A stretch of 64,000 nucleotides of DNA from Lutraria lutraria. Its lineage: Eukaryota; Mollusca; Bivalvia; Venerida; Mactridae. The stretch lies in NCBI GenBank assembly GCA_964023205.1, contig OZ026836.1, forward strand, positions 689,501 through 753,500, given 5' to 3'. Shown piece by piece: positions 1-13,736 of this stretch (positions are counted from its first letter, which is position 1; each line of letters begins with the position of its first letter). The position numbers and the translations under genes were made by a program. Under the pieces are notes generated by a model, which was given only the letters and a program-made list of their open reading frames with translations, had not been told where the DNA came from and made no database searches.

Positions 1-3000
1 TTGAGTTGTGTACTAGTATCATTTAGTTGAGTTGTGTACTAGTATCATACAGTTGAGTTGTGTACTAGTATCATACAGTTGAGTTGTGTACTAGTATCAT
101 ATAGTTGAGTTGTGTACTAGTATCATACAGTTGAGTTGTGTACTAGTATCATACAGTTGAGTTGTGTACTAGTATCATATAGTTGAGTTGTGTACAAGTA
201 TCATATAGTTGAGTTGTGTACTAGTATTATATAGTTGAGTTGTGTACTAGTATTATATAGTTGAGTTGGGTACTAGTATTATATAGTTGAGTTGTGTACT
301 AGTATTATATAGCTGAGTTGTGTACTAGTATTATATAGTTGAGTTGTGTACTAGTATTATATAGTTGAGTTGGGTACTAGTATTATATAGTTGAGTTGTA
401 TGCTAGTATTATATAGTTGAGTTGTATGCTAGTATTATATAGTTGGTTTGCGTACTAGTATTATAGAGTTTGGTTGTGTACTAGTATTATATAGTTGGGT
501 TGTGTACTAGTATTATATAGTTGAGTTGTGTACTAGTATTATATAGTTGAGTTGGGTACTAGTATCATATAGTTGAGTTGTGTACTAGTATTATATAGTT
601 GAGTAGTGTACTAGTATGATATAGTTGAGTTGGGTACTAGTATCATACAGTTGAGTTGTGTACTAGTATCATTTAGTTGAGTTGTGTACTAGTATCATAC
701 AGTTGAGTTGTCTACTAGTATTATATAGTTGAGTTGTATACTAGTATTATATAGTTGGGTTGTGTACTAGTATTATATAGTTGAGTATTATATAGTTGAG
801 TTGGGTACTAGTATCATACAGTTGAGTTGTGTACTAGTATCATTTAGTTGAGTTGTGTACTAGTATCATACAGTTGAGTTGTGTACTAGTATCATATAGT
901 TGAGTTGTGTACTAGTATCATATAGTTGAGTTGGGTACTAGTATTATATAGTTGGGTTGTGTACTAGTATTATATAGTTGAGTTGGGTACTAGTATTATA
1001 TAGTTGGGTTGTGTACTAGTATTATATAATTGAGTTGGGTACTAGTATTATATAGTTGGGTTGTGTACTAGTATTATATAGTGAGTTGTGTACTAGTATT
1101 ATATAGTTGAGTTGGGTATTAGTATCATATAGTTGGGTTGTGTACTAGTATTATATAGTTGAGTTGTGTACTAGTATTATATAGTTGGGTTGTGTACTAG
1201 TATTATATAGTTGAGTTGGGTACTAGTATTATATAGTTGGGTTGTGTACTAGTATTATATAGTTGAGTTGGGTACTAGTATTATATAGTTGGGTTGTGTA
1301 CTAGTATTATATAGTTGAGTTGGGTACTAGTATTATATAGTAGGGTTGTGTACTAGTATTATATAGTTGAGTTGGGTACTAGTATCATATAGTTGAGTTG
1401 TGTACTAGTATTATATAGTTGAGTAGTGTACTAGTATGATATAGTTGAGTTGGGTACTAGTATTATATAGTTGAGTTGGGTACTAGTATTATATAGTTGA
1501 GTTGGGTACTAGTATTATATAGTTGGGTTGTGTACTAGTATTATATAGTTGAGTATTATATAGTTGAGTTGGGTACTAGTATCATACAGTTGAGTTGTGT
1601 ACTAGTATCATTTAGTTGAGTTGTGTACTAGTATCATACAGTTGAGTTGTGTACTAGTATCATACAGTTGAGTTGTGTACTAGTATCATATAGTTGAGTT
1701 GTGTACTAGTATCATACAGTTGAGTTGTGTACTAGTATCATACAGTTGAGTTGTGTACTAGTATCATATAGTTGAGTTGTGTACAAGTATCATATAGTTG
1801 AGTTGTGTACTAGTATTATATAGTTGAGTTGTGTACTAGTATTATATAGTTGAGTTGGGTACTAGTATTATATAGTTGAGTTGTGTACTAGTATTATATA
1901 GCTGAGTTGTGTACTAGTATTATATAGTTGAGTTGTGTACTAGTATTATATAGTTGAGTATTATATAGTTGAGTTGGGTACTAGTATCATACAGTTGAGT
2001 TGTGTACTAGTATCATTTAGTTGAGTTGTGTACTAGTATCATACAGTTGAGTTGTCTACTAGTATTATATAGTTGAGTTGTATACTAGTATTATATAGTT
2101 GGGTTGTGTACTAGTATTATATAGTTGAGTATTATATAGTTGAGTTGGGTACTAGTATCATACAGTTGAGTTGTGTACTAGTATCATTTAGTTGAGTTGT
2201 GTACTAGTATCATACAGTTGAGTTGTGTACTAGTATCATATAGTTGAGTTGTGTACTAGTATCATATAGTTGAGTTGTGTACTAGTATCATACAGTTGAG
2301 TTGTGTACTAGTATCATACAGTTGAGTTGTGTACTAGTATCATATAGTTGAGTTGTGTACAAGTATCATATAGTTGAGTTGTGTACCTAGTCTTATATAG
2401 TTGAGCTGTGTACTAGTCTTATATAGTTGAGTAGTGTACTAGTATGATATAGTTGAGTTGGGTACTAGTATTATACAGTTGGGTTGTGTACTAGTATTAT
2501 ATAGTTGAGTATTATATAGTTGAGTTGGGTACTAGTATCATACAGTTGAGTTGTGTACTAGTATCATTTAGTTGAGTTGTGTACTAGTATCATACAGTTG
2601 AGTTGTCTACTAGTATTATATAGTTGAGTTGTATACTAGTATTATATAGTTGGGTTGTGTACTAGTATTATATAGTTGAGTATTATATAGTTGAGTTGGG
2701 TACTAGTATCATACAGTTGAGTTGTGTACTAGTATCATTTAGTTGAGTTGTGTACTAGTATCATACAGTTGAGTTGTGTACTAGTATCATATAGTTGAGT
2801 TGTGTACTAGTATCATATAGTTGAGTTGTGTACTAGTATCATACAGTTGAGTTGTGTACTAGTATCATACAGTTGAGTTGTGTACAAGTATCATATAGTT
2901 GAGTTGTGTACCTAGTCTTATATAGTTGAGCTGTGTACTAGTCTTATATAGTTGAGTTGTGTACTAGTCTTATATAGTTGAGTTGGGTACTAGTATTATA

Positions 3001-6000
3001 TAGTTGAGTTGTGTACTAGACTTATATAGTTGAGTTGGGTACTAGTATTATATAGTTGAGTTGGGTATTAGTATTATATAGTTGAGTTATGTACCTAGTC
3101 TTATATAGTTGAGCTGTGTACTAGTATTATATAGTTGGGTTGTGTACTAGTATTATATAGTTGAGTTGTATACTAGTATTATATAGTTGAGTTGTATACT
3201 AGTATTATATAGTTGGGTTGTGTACTAGTATTATATAGTTGAGTTGGGTACTAGTATTATATAGTTGGGTTGTGTACTAGTATTATATAGTTGAGTTGGG
3301 TACTAGTATTATATAGTTGGGTTGTGTACTAGTATTATATAATTGAGTTGGGTACTAGTATTATATAGTTGGGTTGTGTACTAGTATTATATAGTGAGTT
3401 GTGTACTAGTATTATATAGTTGAGTTGGGTATTAGTATCATATAGTTGGGTTGTGTACTAGTATTATATAGTTGAGTTGTGTACTAGTATTATATAGTTG
3501 GGTTGTGTACTAGTATTATATAGTTGAGTTGGGTACTAGTATTATATAGTTGGGTTGTGTACTAGTATTATATAGTTGAGTTGGGTACTAGTATTATATA
3601 GTTGGGTTGTGTACTAGTATTATATAGTTGAGTTGGGTACTAGTATTATATAGTTGGGTTGTGTACTAGTATTATATAGTTGAGTTGGGTACTAGTATCA
3701 TATAGTTGAGTTGTGTACTAGTATTATATAGTTGAGTAGTGTACTAGTATGATATAGTTGAGTTGGGTACTAGTATTATATAGTTGAGTTGGGTACTAGT
3801 ATTATATAGTTGAGTTGGGTACTAGTATTATATAGTTGGGTTGTGTACTAGTATTATATAGTTGAGTATTATATAGTTGAGTTGGGTACTAGTATCATAC
3901 AGTTGAGTTGTGTACTAGTATCATTTAGTTGAGTTGTGTACTAGTATCATACAGTTGAGTTGTGTACTAGTATCATACAGTTGAGTTGTGTACTAGTATC
4001 ATATAGTTGAGTTGTGTACTAGTATCATACAGTTGAGTTGTGTACTAGTATCATACAGTTGAGTTGTGTACTAGTATCATATAGTTGAGTTGTGTACAAG
4101 TATCATATAGTTGAGTTGTGTACTAGTATTATATAGTTGAGTTGTGTACTAGTATTATATAGTTGAGTTGGGTACTAGTATTATATAGTTGAGTTGTGTA
4201 CTAGTATTATATAGCTGAGTTGTGTACTAGTATTATATAGTTGAGTTGTGTACTAGTATTATATAGTTGAGTTGGGTACTAGTATTATATAGTTGAGTTG
4301 TATGCTAGTATTATATAGTTGAGTTGTATGCTAGTATTATATAGTTGGGTTGGGTACTAGTATTATAGAGTTTGGTTGTGTACTAGTATTATATAGTTGG
4401 GTTGTGTACTAGTATTATATAGTTGAGTTGAGTACTAGTATTATATAGTTGAGTTGGGTACTAGTATCATATAGTTGAGTTGTGTACTAGTATTATATAG
4501 TTGAGTAGTGTACTAGTATGATATAGTTGAGTTGGGTACTAGTATTATATAGTTGAGTTGGGTACTAGTATTATATAGTTGAGTTGGGTACTAGTATTAT
4601 ATAGTTGGGTTGTGTACTAGTATTATATAGTTGAGTATTATATAGTTGAGTTGGGTACTAGTATCATACAGTTGAGTTGTGTACTAGTATCATTTAGTTG
4701 AGTTGTGTACTAGTATCATACAGTTGAGTTGTCTACTAGTATTATATAGTTGAGTTGTATACTAGTATTATATAGTTGGGTTGTGTACTAGTATTATATA
4801 GTTGAGTATTATATAGTTGAGTTGGGTACTAGTATCATACAGTTGAGTTGTGTACTAGTATCATTTAGTTGAGTTGTGTACTAGTATCATACAGTTGAGT
4901 TGTGTACTAGTATCATATAGTTGAGTTGTGTACTAGTATCATATAGTTGAGTTGTGTACTAGTATCATACAGTTGAGTTGTGTACTAGTATCATACAGTT
5001 GAGTTGTGTACTAGTATCATATAGTTGAGTTGTGTACAAGTATCATATAGTTGAGTTGTGTACCTAGTCTTATATAGTTGAGCTGTGTACTAGTCTTATA
5101 TAGTTGAGTAGTGTACTAGTATGATATAGTTGAGTTGGGTACTAGTATTATACAGTTGGGTTGTGTACTAGTATTATATAGTTGAGTATTATATAGTTGT
5201 GTTGGGTACTAGTATCATACAGTTGAGTTGTGTACTAGTATCATTTAGTTGAGTTGTGTACTAGTATCATACAGTTGAGTTGTCTACTAGTATTATATAG
5301 TTGAGTTGTATACTAGTATTATATAGTTGGGTTGTGTACTAGTATTATATAGTTGAGTATTATATAGTTGAGTTGGGTACTAGTATCATACAGTTGAGTT
5401 GTGTACTAGTATCATTTAGTTGAGTTGTGTACTAGTATCATACAGTTGAGTTGTGTACTAGTATCATATAGTTGAGTTGTGTACTAGTATCATATAGTTG
5501 AGTTGTGTACTAGTATCATACAGTTGAGTTGTGTACTAGTATCATACAGTTGAGTTGTGTACAAGTATCATATAGTTGAGTTGTGTACCTAGTCTTATAT
5601 AGTTGAGCTGTGTACTAGTCTTATATAGTTGAGTTGTGTACTAGTCTTATATAGTTGAGTTGGGTACTAGTATTATATAGTTGAGTTGTGTACTAGACTT
5701 ATATAGTTGAGTTGGGTACTAGTATTATATAGTTGAGTTGGGTATTAGTATTATATAGTTGAGTTATGTACCTAGTCTTATATAGTTGAGCTGTGTACTA
5801 GTATTATATAGTTGGGTTGTGTACTAGTATTATATAGTTGAGTTGTATACTAGTATTATATAGTTGAGTTGTATACTAGTATTATATAGTTGGGTTGTGT
5901 ACTAGTATTATATAGTTGAGTTGTGTACTAGTATTATATAGTTGAGTTGTGTACTAGTATTATATAGTTGAGTTGTGTACTAGTATTATATAGTTGAGTT

Positions 6001-8007
6001 GTGTACTAGTATTATATAGCTGAGTTGTGTACTAGTATTATATAGTTGAGTTGTGTACTAGTATTATATAGTTGAGTTGGGTACTAGTATTATATAGTTG
6101 AGTTGTATGCTAGTATTATATAGTTGGGTTGGGTACTAGTATTATATAGTTGGGTTGTGTACTAGTATTATATAGTTGAGTTGGGTACTAGTATTATATA
6201 GTTGGGTTGTGTACTAGTATTATATAGTTGAGTTGGGTACTAGTATTATATAGTTGGGTTGTGTACTAGTATTATATAATTGAGTTGGGTACTAGTATTA
6301 TATAGTTGGGTTGTGTACTAGTATTATATAGTGAGTTGTGTACTAGTATTATATAGTTGAGTTGGGTACTAGTATCATATAGTTGAGTTGTGTACTAGTA
6401 TTATATAGTTGAGTTGTGTACTAGTATTATATAGTTGGGTTGTGTACTAGTATTATATAGTTGAGTTGGGTACTAGTATTATATAGTTGGGTTGTGTACT
6501 AGTATTATATAGTTGAGTTGGGTACTAGTATTATATAGTTGGGTTGTGTACTAGTATTATATAGTTGAGTTGGGTACTAGTATTATATAGTTGGGTTGTG
6601 TACTAGTATTATATAGTTGAGTTGGGTACTAGTATCATATAGTTGAGTTGTGTACTAGTATTATATAGTTGAGTAGTGTACTAGTATGATATAGTTGAGT
6701 TGGGTACTAGTATTATATAGTTGAGTTGGGTACTAGTATTATATAGTTGAGTTGGGTACTAGTATTATATAGTTGAGTTGGGTACTAGTATTATATAGTT
6801 GAGTTGGGTACTAGTATTATATAGTTGGGTTGTGTACTAGTATTATATAGTTGAGTATTATATAGTTGAGTTGGGTACTAGTATCATACAGTTGAGTTGT
6901 GTACTAGTATCATTTAGTTGAGTTGTGTACTAGTATCATACAGTTGAGTTGTGTACTAGTATCATACAGTTGAGTTGTGTACAAGTATCATATAGTTGAG
7001 TTGTGTACTAGTATCATATAGTTGAGTTGTGTACTAGTATCATACAGTTGAGTTTGGTACTAGTATCATATAGTTGAGTTGTGTACAAGTATCATACAGT
7101 TGAGTTGTGTACTAGTATCATATAGTTGAGTTGTGTACTAGTATCATATAGTTGAGTTGTGTACTAGTATCATACAGTTGAGTTGTGTACTAGTATCATA
7201 CAGTTGAGTTGTGTACTAGTATCATACAGTTGAGTTGTGTACTAGTATCATATAGTTAAGTTGTGTACTAGTATCATATAGTTGAGTTGTGTACTAGTAT
7301 CATACAGTTGAGTTGTGTACTAGTATCATACAGTTGAGTTGTGTACTAGTATCATTTAGTTGAGTTGTGTACTAGTATTATATAGTTGAGTTGTGTACTA
7401 GTATTATATAGTTGAGTTGTGTACTAGTATCATATAGTTGAGTTGTGTACTAGTATCATATAGTTGAGTTGTGTACTAGTATTATATAGTTGAGTTGTGT
7501 ACTAGTATTATATAGTTGAGTTGTGTACTAGTATTATATAGTTGAGCTGTGTACTAGTCTTATATAGTTGAGTTGTGTACTAGTCTTATATAGTTGAGTT
7601 GGGTACTAGTATTATATAGTTGAGTTATGTACCTAGTCTTATATAGTTGAGCTGTGTACTAGTATCATATAGTTGAGTTGTGTACTAGTATTATATAGTT
7701 GAGTTGTGTACTAGTATTATATAGTTGAGTTGTGTACTAGTATTATATAATTGAGCTGTGTACTAGTATCATATAGTTGAGTTGTGTACTAGTATCATAT
7801 AGTGAGTTGTGTACTAGTATCATATAGTTGAGTTGTGTACTAGTATTATATAGTTGAGTTGTGTACTAGTATTATATAGTTGTGTTGTGTACTAGTATTA
7901 TATAGTTGAGTTGTGTACTAGTCAAATATAGTTGAGTTGCGTACTAGTATCATATAGTTGTGTTGCGTACTAGTATTATGTATTTAAGTTGTGTACTAGT
8001 ATTATAT
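1..8007. repeat. 26-bp minisatellite array, about 8 kb, continues past left edge
   Basis: About 300 copies of a roughly 26-bp unit of the form TTGAGTTGTGTACTAGTATT + ATATAG. Common variants are GGG for GTG, ATCATAC, ATCATTT, CCTAGTCTT and a truncated GAGTATTATATAG unit. The last units decay between 7900 and 8007. The array is not uniform: blocks of variant units recur in the same order at fixed offsets (2313, 2677 and 3902 bp), so it grew by segmental duplications as well as unit-by-unit slippage. No long open frame is present. The left boundary is outside the window. Confidence 0.97.
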
Positions 8008-8876
8008 ACAAATACAGTTATTTATTAGCGGTATGTATATTTAAGTTGTGTAATAGTTTTACGTATTCAAGTTGTGTACAAGGAACTTGATAATCGACAC
8101 TAAATCTTGACAGTTCAAAACATTCATTCATGACGTCACTATGACTAGATCTCTTATAGTATGTACGGGGTTACTCTTCAAAAAATGATAAATGTATCAT
8201 CGTGATGACGCAACTTTAAGTGCATTGTTGAAATGAATGACAATAAAAGCACACCAAAACACTGATCTTTAACGTCTTCGATGGTTCCAACAAAAACTAC
8301 TACTTGGCGAAACTAGCGGTGAACTTATCAAAACCAGTCGGTGAGTGTAAAATAATACTAAGTACGTTAGAATCGATATTTGCTGATATCTAACACGTCA
8401 TCAAACGCTCGATGTTCCCCCAGTCAGTCCAATCCACTAATTGTTCCTTATTTATAAAAACATTACATGCTTGTACCGAATAATTAAAATGTGTATGGTT
8501 GTAAGATAGTAATTCGATCACGGAATGTCTTGCGTATAGACCTACATGGTGATACCGTGAGAGCTTGAATAAAAGTTTTTATCTCCGATAAACTTTGACG
8601 ATTTGTTGATTTTTTAACTTCAACTCCACTAGGACGTTACATGTCTCTCTGTACCTGTTTCTGTAAATTACGAAAAAGTAACCAATAATGGCTTGTAACT
8701 TCGGGGCGGGCGCACTTTAGTAAGATGTCGAACCGACAGTTTTGAATGCCTCGACTGTTTCGGCGCTGATAGTGCTCTCTTCCAGTTTATTCCAATTAAT
8801 CGACTGTTCTAATGAAAAAGGAGTGTTTGTTTGTATGGTTCACTAATTGTACTTTCTATTTGAAAGCATTTAGAGT
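8008..8876. other. No gene or clear repeat seen
   Basis: AT-rich single-copy-looking sequence between the 26-bp array and a tetranucleotide repeat. I see no coding exon with recognisable similarity and no tRNA. Confidence 0.5.
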
Positions 8877-9024
8877 TGTTTGTTTGTTTGTTTGTTTGTT
8901 TGTTTGTTTGTTTGTTTGTTTGTTTGTTTGTTTGTTTGTTTGTTTGTTTGTTTGTTTGTTTGTTTGTTTGTTTGTTTGTTTGTTTGTTTGTTTGTTTGTT
9001 TGTTTGTTTGTTTGTTTGTTTGTT
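8877..9024. repeat. (TTTG)n microsatellite
   Basis: About 36 essentially perfect copies of TTTG/GTTT. It generates spurious low-complexity open frames on both strands (Cys-Leu-Phe-Val and Thr-Asn-Lys-Gln repeats), which are not genes. Confidence 0.98.
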
Positions 9025-11843
9025 TTTAGTAACACAGTCTGAATAGTTCCGCGGTGTAACATAACTATACGCTTGAGTCTTAATCTGACTAAGTAGTCCA
9101 TGTATGTGGCGCGTCATGTTTGTGCAATCGTAATTACTCGGGCATTTCCGTAACTGAGAAATACGCCCCGTACCACAAGTGTATGGTTACACATTTTGGT
9201 AATACGGTTTCCGGTCACTACTTTTTCAACACAAGATACCCGTCTTCAAGAATCATTCTCAGAATTACTTTGTAGACTTTCAAATATGTTGATCGTTCGG
9301 GATTGATAAAATGGGCATCAAGTCCCAAGTGAAAGAGAAACATGTTGTTTCCATCGTTAGATTTCCAGGGTCAGCCCACAGGGGGGGGGGGGGGGGGGCG
9401 GAGTGTAGCTGTGATGATAATTTATCTATCAAATATGATCGTAAATGGTAGACAGAAAACAAATAATTGATAACAGGGATATATTAACGTTTTCTTTTAA
9501 AATTCTTGGGGTAAATGTTCACAAATAACTACCTTAGTTGCTTCGTTCGCTATTTTAGCATTATTTAGTCTTATTTCGTATAATGTGCAATGTAAACAGC
9601 CGGTTGCAGGATCTCGTCCTAGACGCGTTTTTCGGGTACAACTTTCGATTTTGAGAGCTGATGCATCTAAGTCATTACAAACTACCATGGAAATCTACAC
9701 ATTTTTGGAAAGGAATTTATATCTGCTATTGATCTAAGTATTGTTTAGTTTCCTAGCACAAAGGATTACGAAAAAAATCGGGGTTTGTTTGAGAGGTGTC
9801 AAAACGAGAATGTGATTTTGGCGAGCGGAGTTCCACTCCTTTTATTATGTATGTACTCGTCGTATGTATGTATAAGTCAAGATGTATTTCGTCTTCAATT
9901 GACCAAATTATTATCACAGGTACACTCCGCTCCCTGTGAGTCGCCATGATGGAAAGTAGCCCGTGAACACCAGCAACAAAATGGCGGCCTGCCCATTACG
10001 TCAGAGGCATTTTCCTTAGACAAACTCACTGTAAAAGAATATTTCTTCCAAAATAAACTTTTGAATAAAATTTTGTTTAAAAAATTGAAATTGAGAAACG
10101 GTGAATAATAATATACTAAGCAAAACTTCCAACTCACTGTTCTATAATAATGATAAATATTTATTCAATATTACTATTAATTAACTGATATTGTGAATAC
10201 ATATCACATAATCATCTGTTAACAGGTTGCATAAGTAAAACTTGAAAAAAACTTAACCAACAACGAATCGTATCATATTTAGATCAGTCACCTGTGATTT
10301 ATAAAGTCACATTTTTTAACAAATTCTGTAAATATCTGCTATGACCACCGACCGCAATAATAAGAGCGCGACAACGGTTCCTCGTTGACTAAATAAGGGT
10401 GTCGGATAGAATGCATAGGAACATTGTTCCATTACTGCTGAATCACTATGGTAAGTTCCTGTAGGTTTCTGGGCCATATTTATATTTGTTCAATTACATG
10501 TACGATCGATTTGTTGTGCACACCCCTCCCTCAAAAAGTAAAAAAACGTTACATTTGTATTTGGTGGGAAGCGTTTCGCTAAACGTGCTTTAACATGTTT
10601 ATTTGTTTACTTACCAACAAGCTGTCATTTATTCCATAAATTGCACACAGTAGTAACAATACAGGTTAAAGCCCTTGCTACTGCAAGCTGCTGTGCTCCA
10701 GCCTGGAGTAGACCAATCGCACGTGCGGGATTTTAGGGGCTGATTCTTGGCATAATTATGACCTAGTGGTCACAAAATCAATTGCTAAAGTGATAAATAA
10801 ACGTTAACGAATGAGTTAATATCGATTTTAATTTATCGATATGCACGTGTAAATCGTGCCCGCACTCGAGCGTTTAACAGCTTATTGGTGATTAGCCGCG
10901 TAATCATGTGACACATTTTGTCAATACATATTGTTTTGATACGATCGCTTGCTGTGTAACATTTTCTGCAAATTTTATTTAAATGAAATGATAAATGAAG
11001 AAAACATGAAGAAATATAGAAATGCGGTGGAAGATTTGTTTAGTATATAAAATTGTTTCATTAAATATACCATACTTCACATGTTGTGTAATGTTCTTAT
11101 GCTGCATAATGTTCTCATGTCGTGTAATGAACTCGTGTTGTTGTGTTTCTTGTCGATCACTATGTTTTATTAATCTCGATCAAGGTTAGAAAACACTTCT
11201 GGTTTCAGTTAAGCTGGGATTAAAACTGATGAAATCATGTTATTGATCCAGTGAGATATGAATAAAACGTATTTATCAGGTCTCGTTTTTTCCCATCCAA
11301 TTCGTTTAAATGCGGAGTGTGTCGGTCGCGTGCTTAAAAACTCCAAAGTTCCTTAATTGTCTTGTCGTCCTTATACAACCGTCTCTTGATTTGTCGGCAA
11401 AACAGTCCTTTGATATGTGCGAAGTTTAGCCTGATTATTGTTATTATAAATCGAACTATAAATTATAAACTCGTTGTATGGTGTGTGTTTCGAACCCCAA
11501 CTCTTTAATCAATATATTTGTTTAATTTTTGGGAATGCATGTACATGTATGACAGAAATTCAAACCGATGTTTTCATTATAGTAACATTTAGCTTTAACC
11601 ATTGTTTAATGTTGGAAAATATTAGGCTAGAAAATATCAGTTACATATAATTACATTTGCTTGAAACTCCTTATGAACGAAAAATATCTTTCTGTTAATT
11701 TTCATGTTCTAACCATAAACTTGGTGTAGAAGTTGAAAGATATATTTTGTACATCAATATTCCAAGAGAAAAAACGAGTTCGTGCATACTGTTGCCCTAA
11801 TAAAATTGATTCTGAGTTACTCGCCTTCTTTAGATGTAATCAA
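9025..11843. other. No gene seen; contains an 18-G homopolymer
   Basis: AT-rich sequence with only short chance open frames. A run of 18 G with a following CGG lies at 9381-9401 and is the only notable low-complexity tract. No tRNA, rRNA or recognisable exon found. Confidence 0.5.
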
Positions 11844-13246
11844 AGCTCTGAACTGAAGGTCCTGCTGTTGTTCGGAACTACAAAGCAGTCAAAAGTATAA
11901 TCCTTCGTAGGGTGAGGTATTGGGCCGAGTTTTGGAAACTGAACGGTAGTTTTGCATAGCCATCTGATTTTGACCAGAATGTACGTAATATTTGAATTTG
12001 TATTTATGCCACCGAATTGAAAAAAAAAAACATTTTCGTAAGCGGAAGGTTAATGGAAGCTCTTTGGTATGTAGGAAACATTCCGTCCGATTGTTGAGAA
12101 ATGGACAACGAAAATAAAAGCTGTTTGTTGTGTCGTCTGAAATCTGTCTAAACCGTCGCTTCCGTCGGCATTGTGAATAGCATCTGCCAACGACTCTCAC
12201 TGTTCTAAAGTCAACATGACTGTGACAGAACATTTATGTTAATACTCTGTTAACATTTCGTTAAAAATTTTAAGATCGTTACATATTCAAACTACCGATA
12301 CCATATAATCTTCAAATGTTTCGTCAGCGATACGGAGATAGTCATAAATTCTCTTTGAGTTTTCCGATAACTAATGGATGGATGACATTCGTATACGAGT
12401 ACATAACGTAATACACCGAACAAGGCAAAATGTATGGAAGTATTTGTTGTTGTTCGGTACGAACACAAAGTTAATGTCATTTCTCAACAGTCGGTCGGTT
12501 AGCATTTTCCTGCATACCGAACAGCTTCCATTAACCTTCCGCCTACGAACATAGCTCCATTTTTTCAATTCAATGGCATAAATACATTTACAAACTTTAC
12601 GTCAAAATCAGATGGCTATGCAAAATCGTAAACGAGCAATACAATATTACAGTCGTAAAATATTCTGAACAATTCCCTACCTAGAATTACTACAATACAT
12701 GTATTTACTATCAGTACACACATTTCAAGGAAGGGCGACGTCATAATTCATGTGCTGTATAATTATGATAATTAAGTCTGGTTCCTTGCTTCTATTGTAA
12801 ACAAATAGAAGTCATCATTTAATTCATGGACGATGCTATGATAACTGTGTGAGTCAACCAGCTATTTAAAACAGTGGCTCGTCGGGAAATTATAATCGGT
12901 TGATTTAATGCTTATAACGTGTAACTTTTTCTTCATGTATAAATATTACATTTTGCATAAGTTGAGTATACGAAGGGGCAGGTAATGTAGACTAATTATG
13001 CTAATTGCTGAACTACTTTTGATGATCAGATGGGAAACATAAATCAAAGTACTAAAAGCACATGAAAGGGAACAACTTTAACAATTGCACGGCGGTGTAG
13101 AAAAAGCGTAGTACTTTGGTCTGCATCAAAATTCATGCGCGAATTATCGTTCGGTTTCCAAAACTCAGCCCAATACCTCATCCAACAAAAAAATTCAAGC
13201 CTTGACTACCCTGTAGTTCCGAACAACAGCAGAACCTTCAGAGCTT
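11844..13246. mobile_element. Foldback (long inverted repeat) element, about 1.4 kb
   Basis: Two nested pairs of inverted arms. The outer arm 11844-11955 is the reverse complement of 13120-13246 (shared stretches include GTAGTTCCGAACAACAGCAG). The inner arm 11960-12105 is the reverse complement of 12480-12632 (shared stretches include GCATAGCCATCTGATTTTGA and GCGGAAGGTTAATGGAAGCT). About 490 bp of sequence without a left counterpart sits between the right inner and right outer arms. No transposase frame is visible, so it is probably non-autonomous. Identity is imperfect, so it is not recent. Confidence 0.75.
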
Positions 13247-13480
13247 TACTTTCGGCCAGGTACGTGTGAAGTTCCGATCACTTACGAATTGCTCGGCAAA
13301 TGTTAAATACATGTAGTACTTTCTGTATAATTTTGGAACATTTTAATATCACAATCTTGCGAAGTCTCTTTTGTAATTTGAAAATAATAAGACATATTGG
13401 CATAATTCAATCTCCATCACCACGACACAAATAAACATAATAATAAGACATATTTCAAGACTTATTGTTGCTTTAACCAA
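13247..13480. repeat. Dispersed repeat also present near 30130-30400
   Basis: This stretch resembles 30130-30400. Both contain a GTGxGAAGTTCC start, GCTCGGCAAATGTTAAAT / GCTCAGCAAATATTAAAT, then ACATTTTAATATC, and a closing GAAAATAATA with a CATATTG motif. It adjoins the foldback element on its right, so it may be part of the same family. Confidence 0.55.
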
Positions 13481-13736
13481 TATCAGACACTTAGGTTAAA
13501 TCTTACTGGAAATTATTTCTAATCAAATTTAACAAAAGTTTTATACAATCGCTTTACCAAACTATACCCCAACCTCAGTATTTATACAGTTGAGTGTAGT
13601 TTACGGATATTTCCGAAAAACTTTCCGATGTTATTGCTATAAAGGCAATGTGCAATCAAACTAACATTCATCACATTGATTAATTCCCTAATTATGTCTA
13701 AGTGTTATGCTGTTCGAGTTACTGATTGAATATATA

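Noticed and set aside
1..8007. CRISPR-like repeat array
   Set aside because: Units are contiguous with no unique spacers, in a eukaryotic context with no cas genes. It is a minisatellite.
8809..9117. Cys-Leu-Phe-Val and Thr-Asn-Lys-Gln proteins
   Set aside because: Translations of a (TTTG)n microsatellite.
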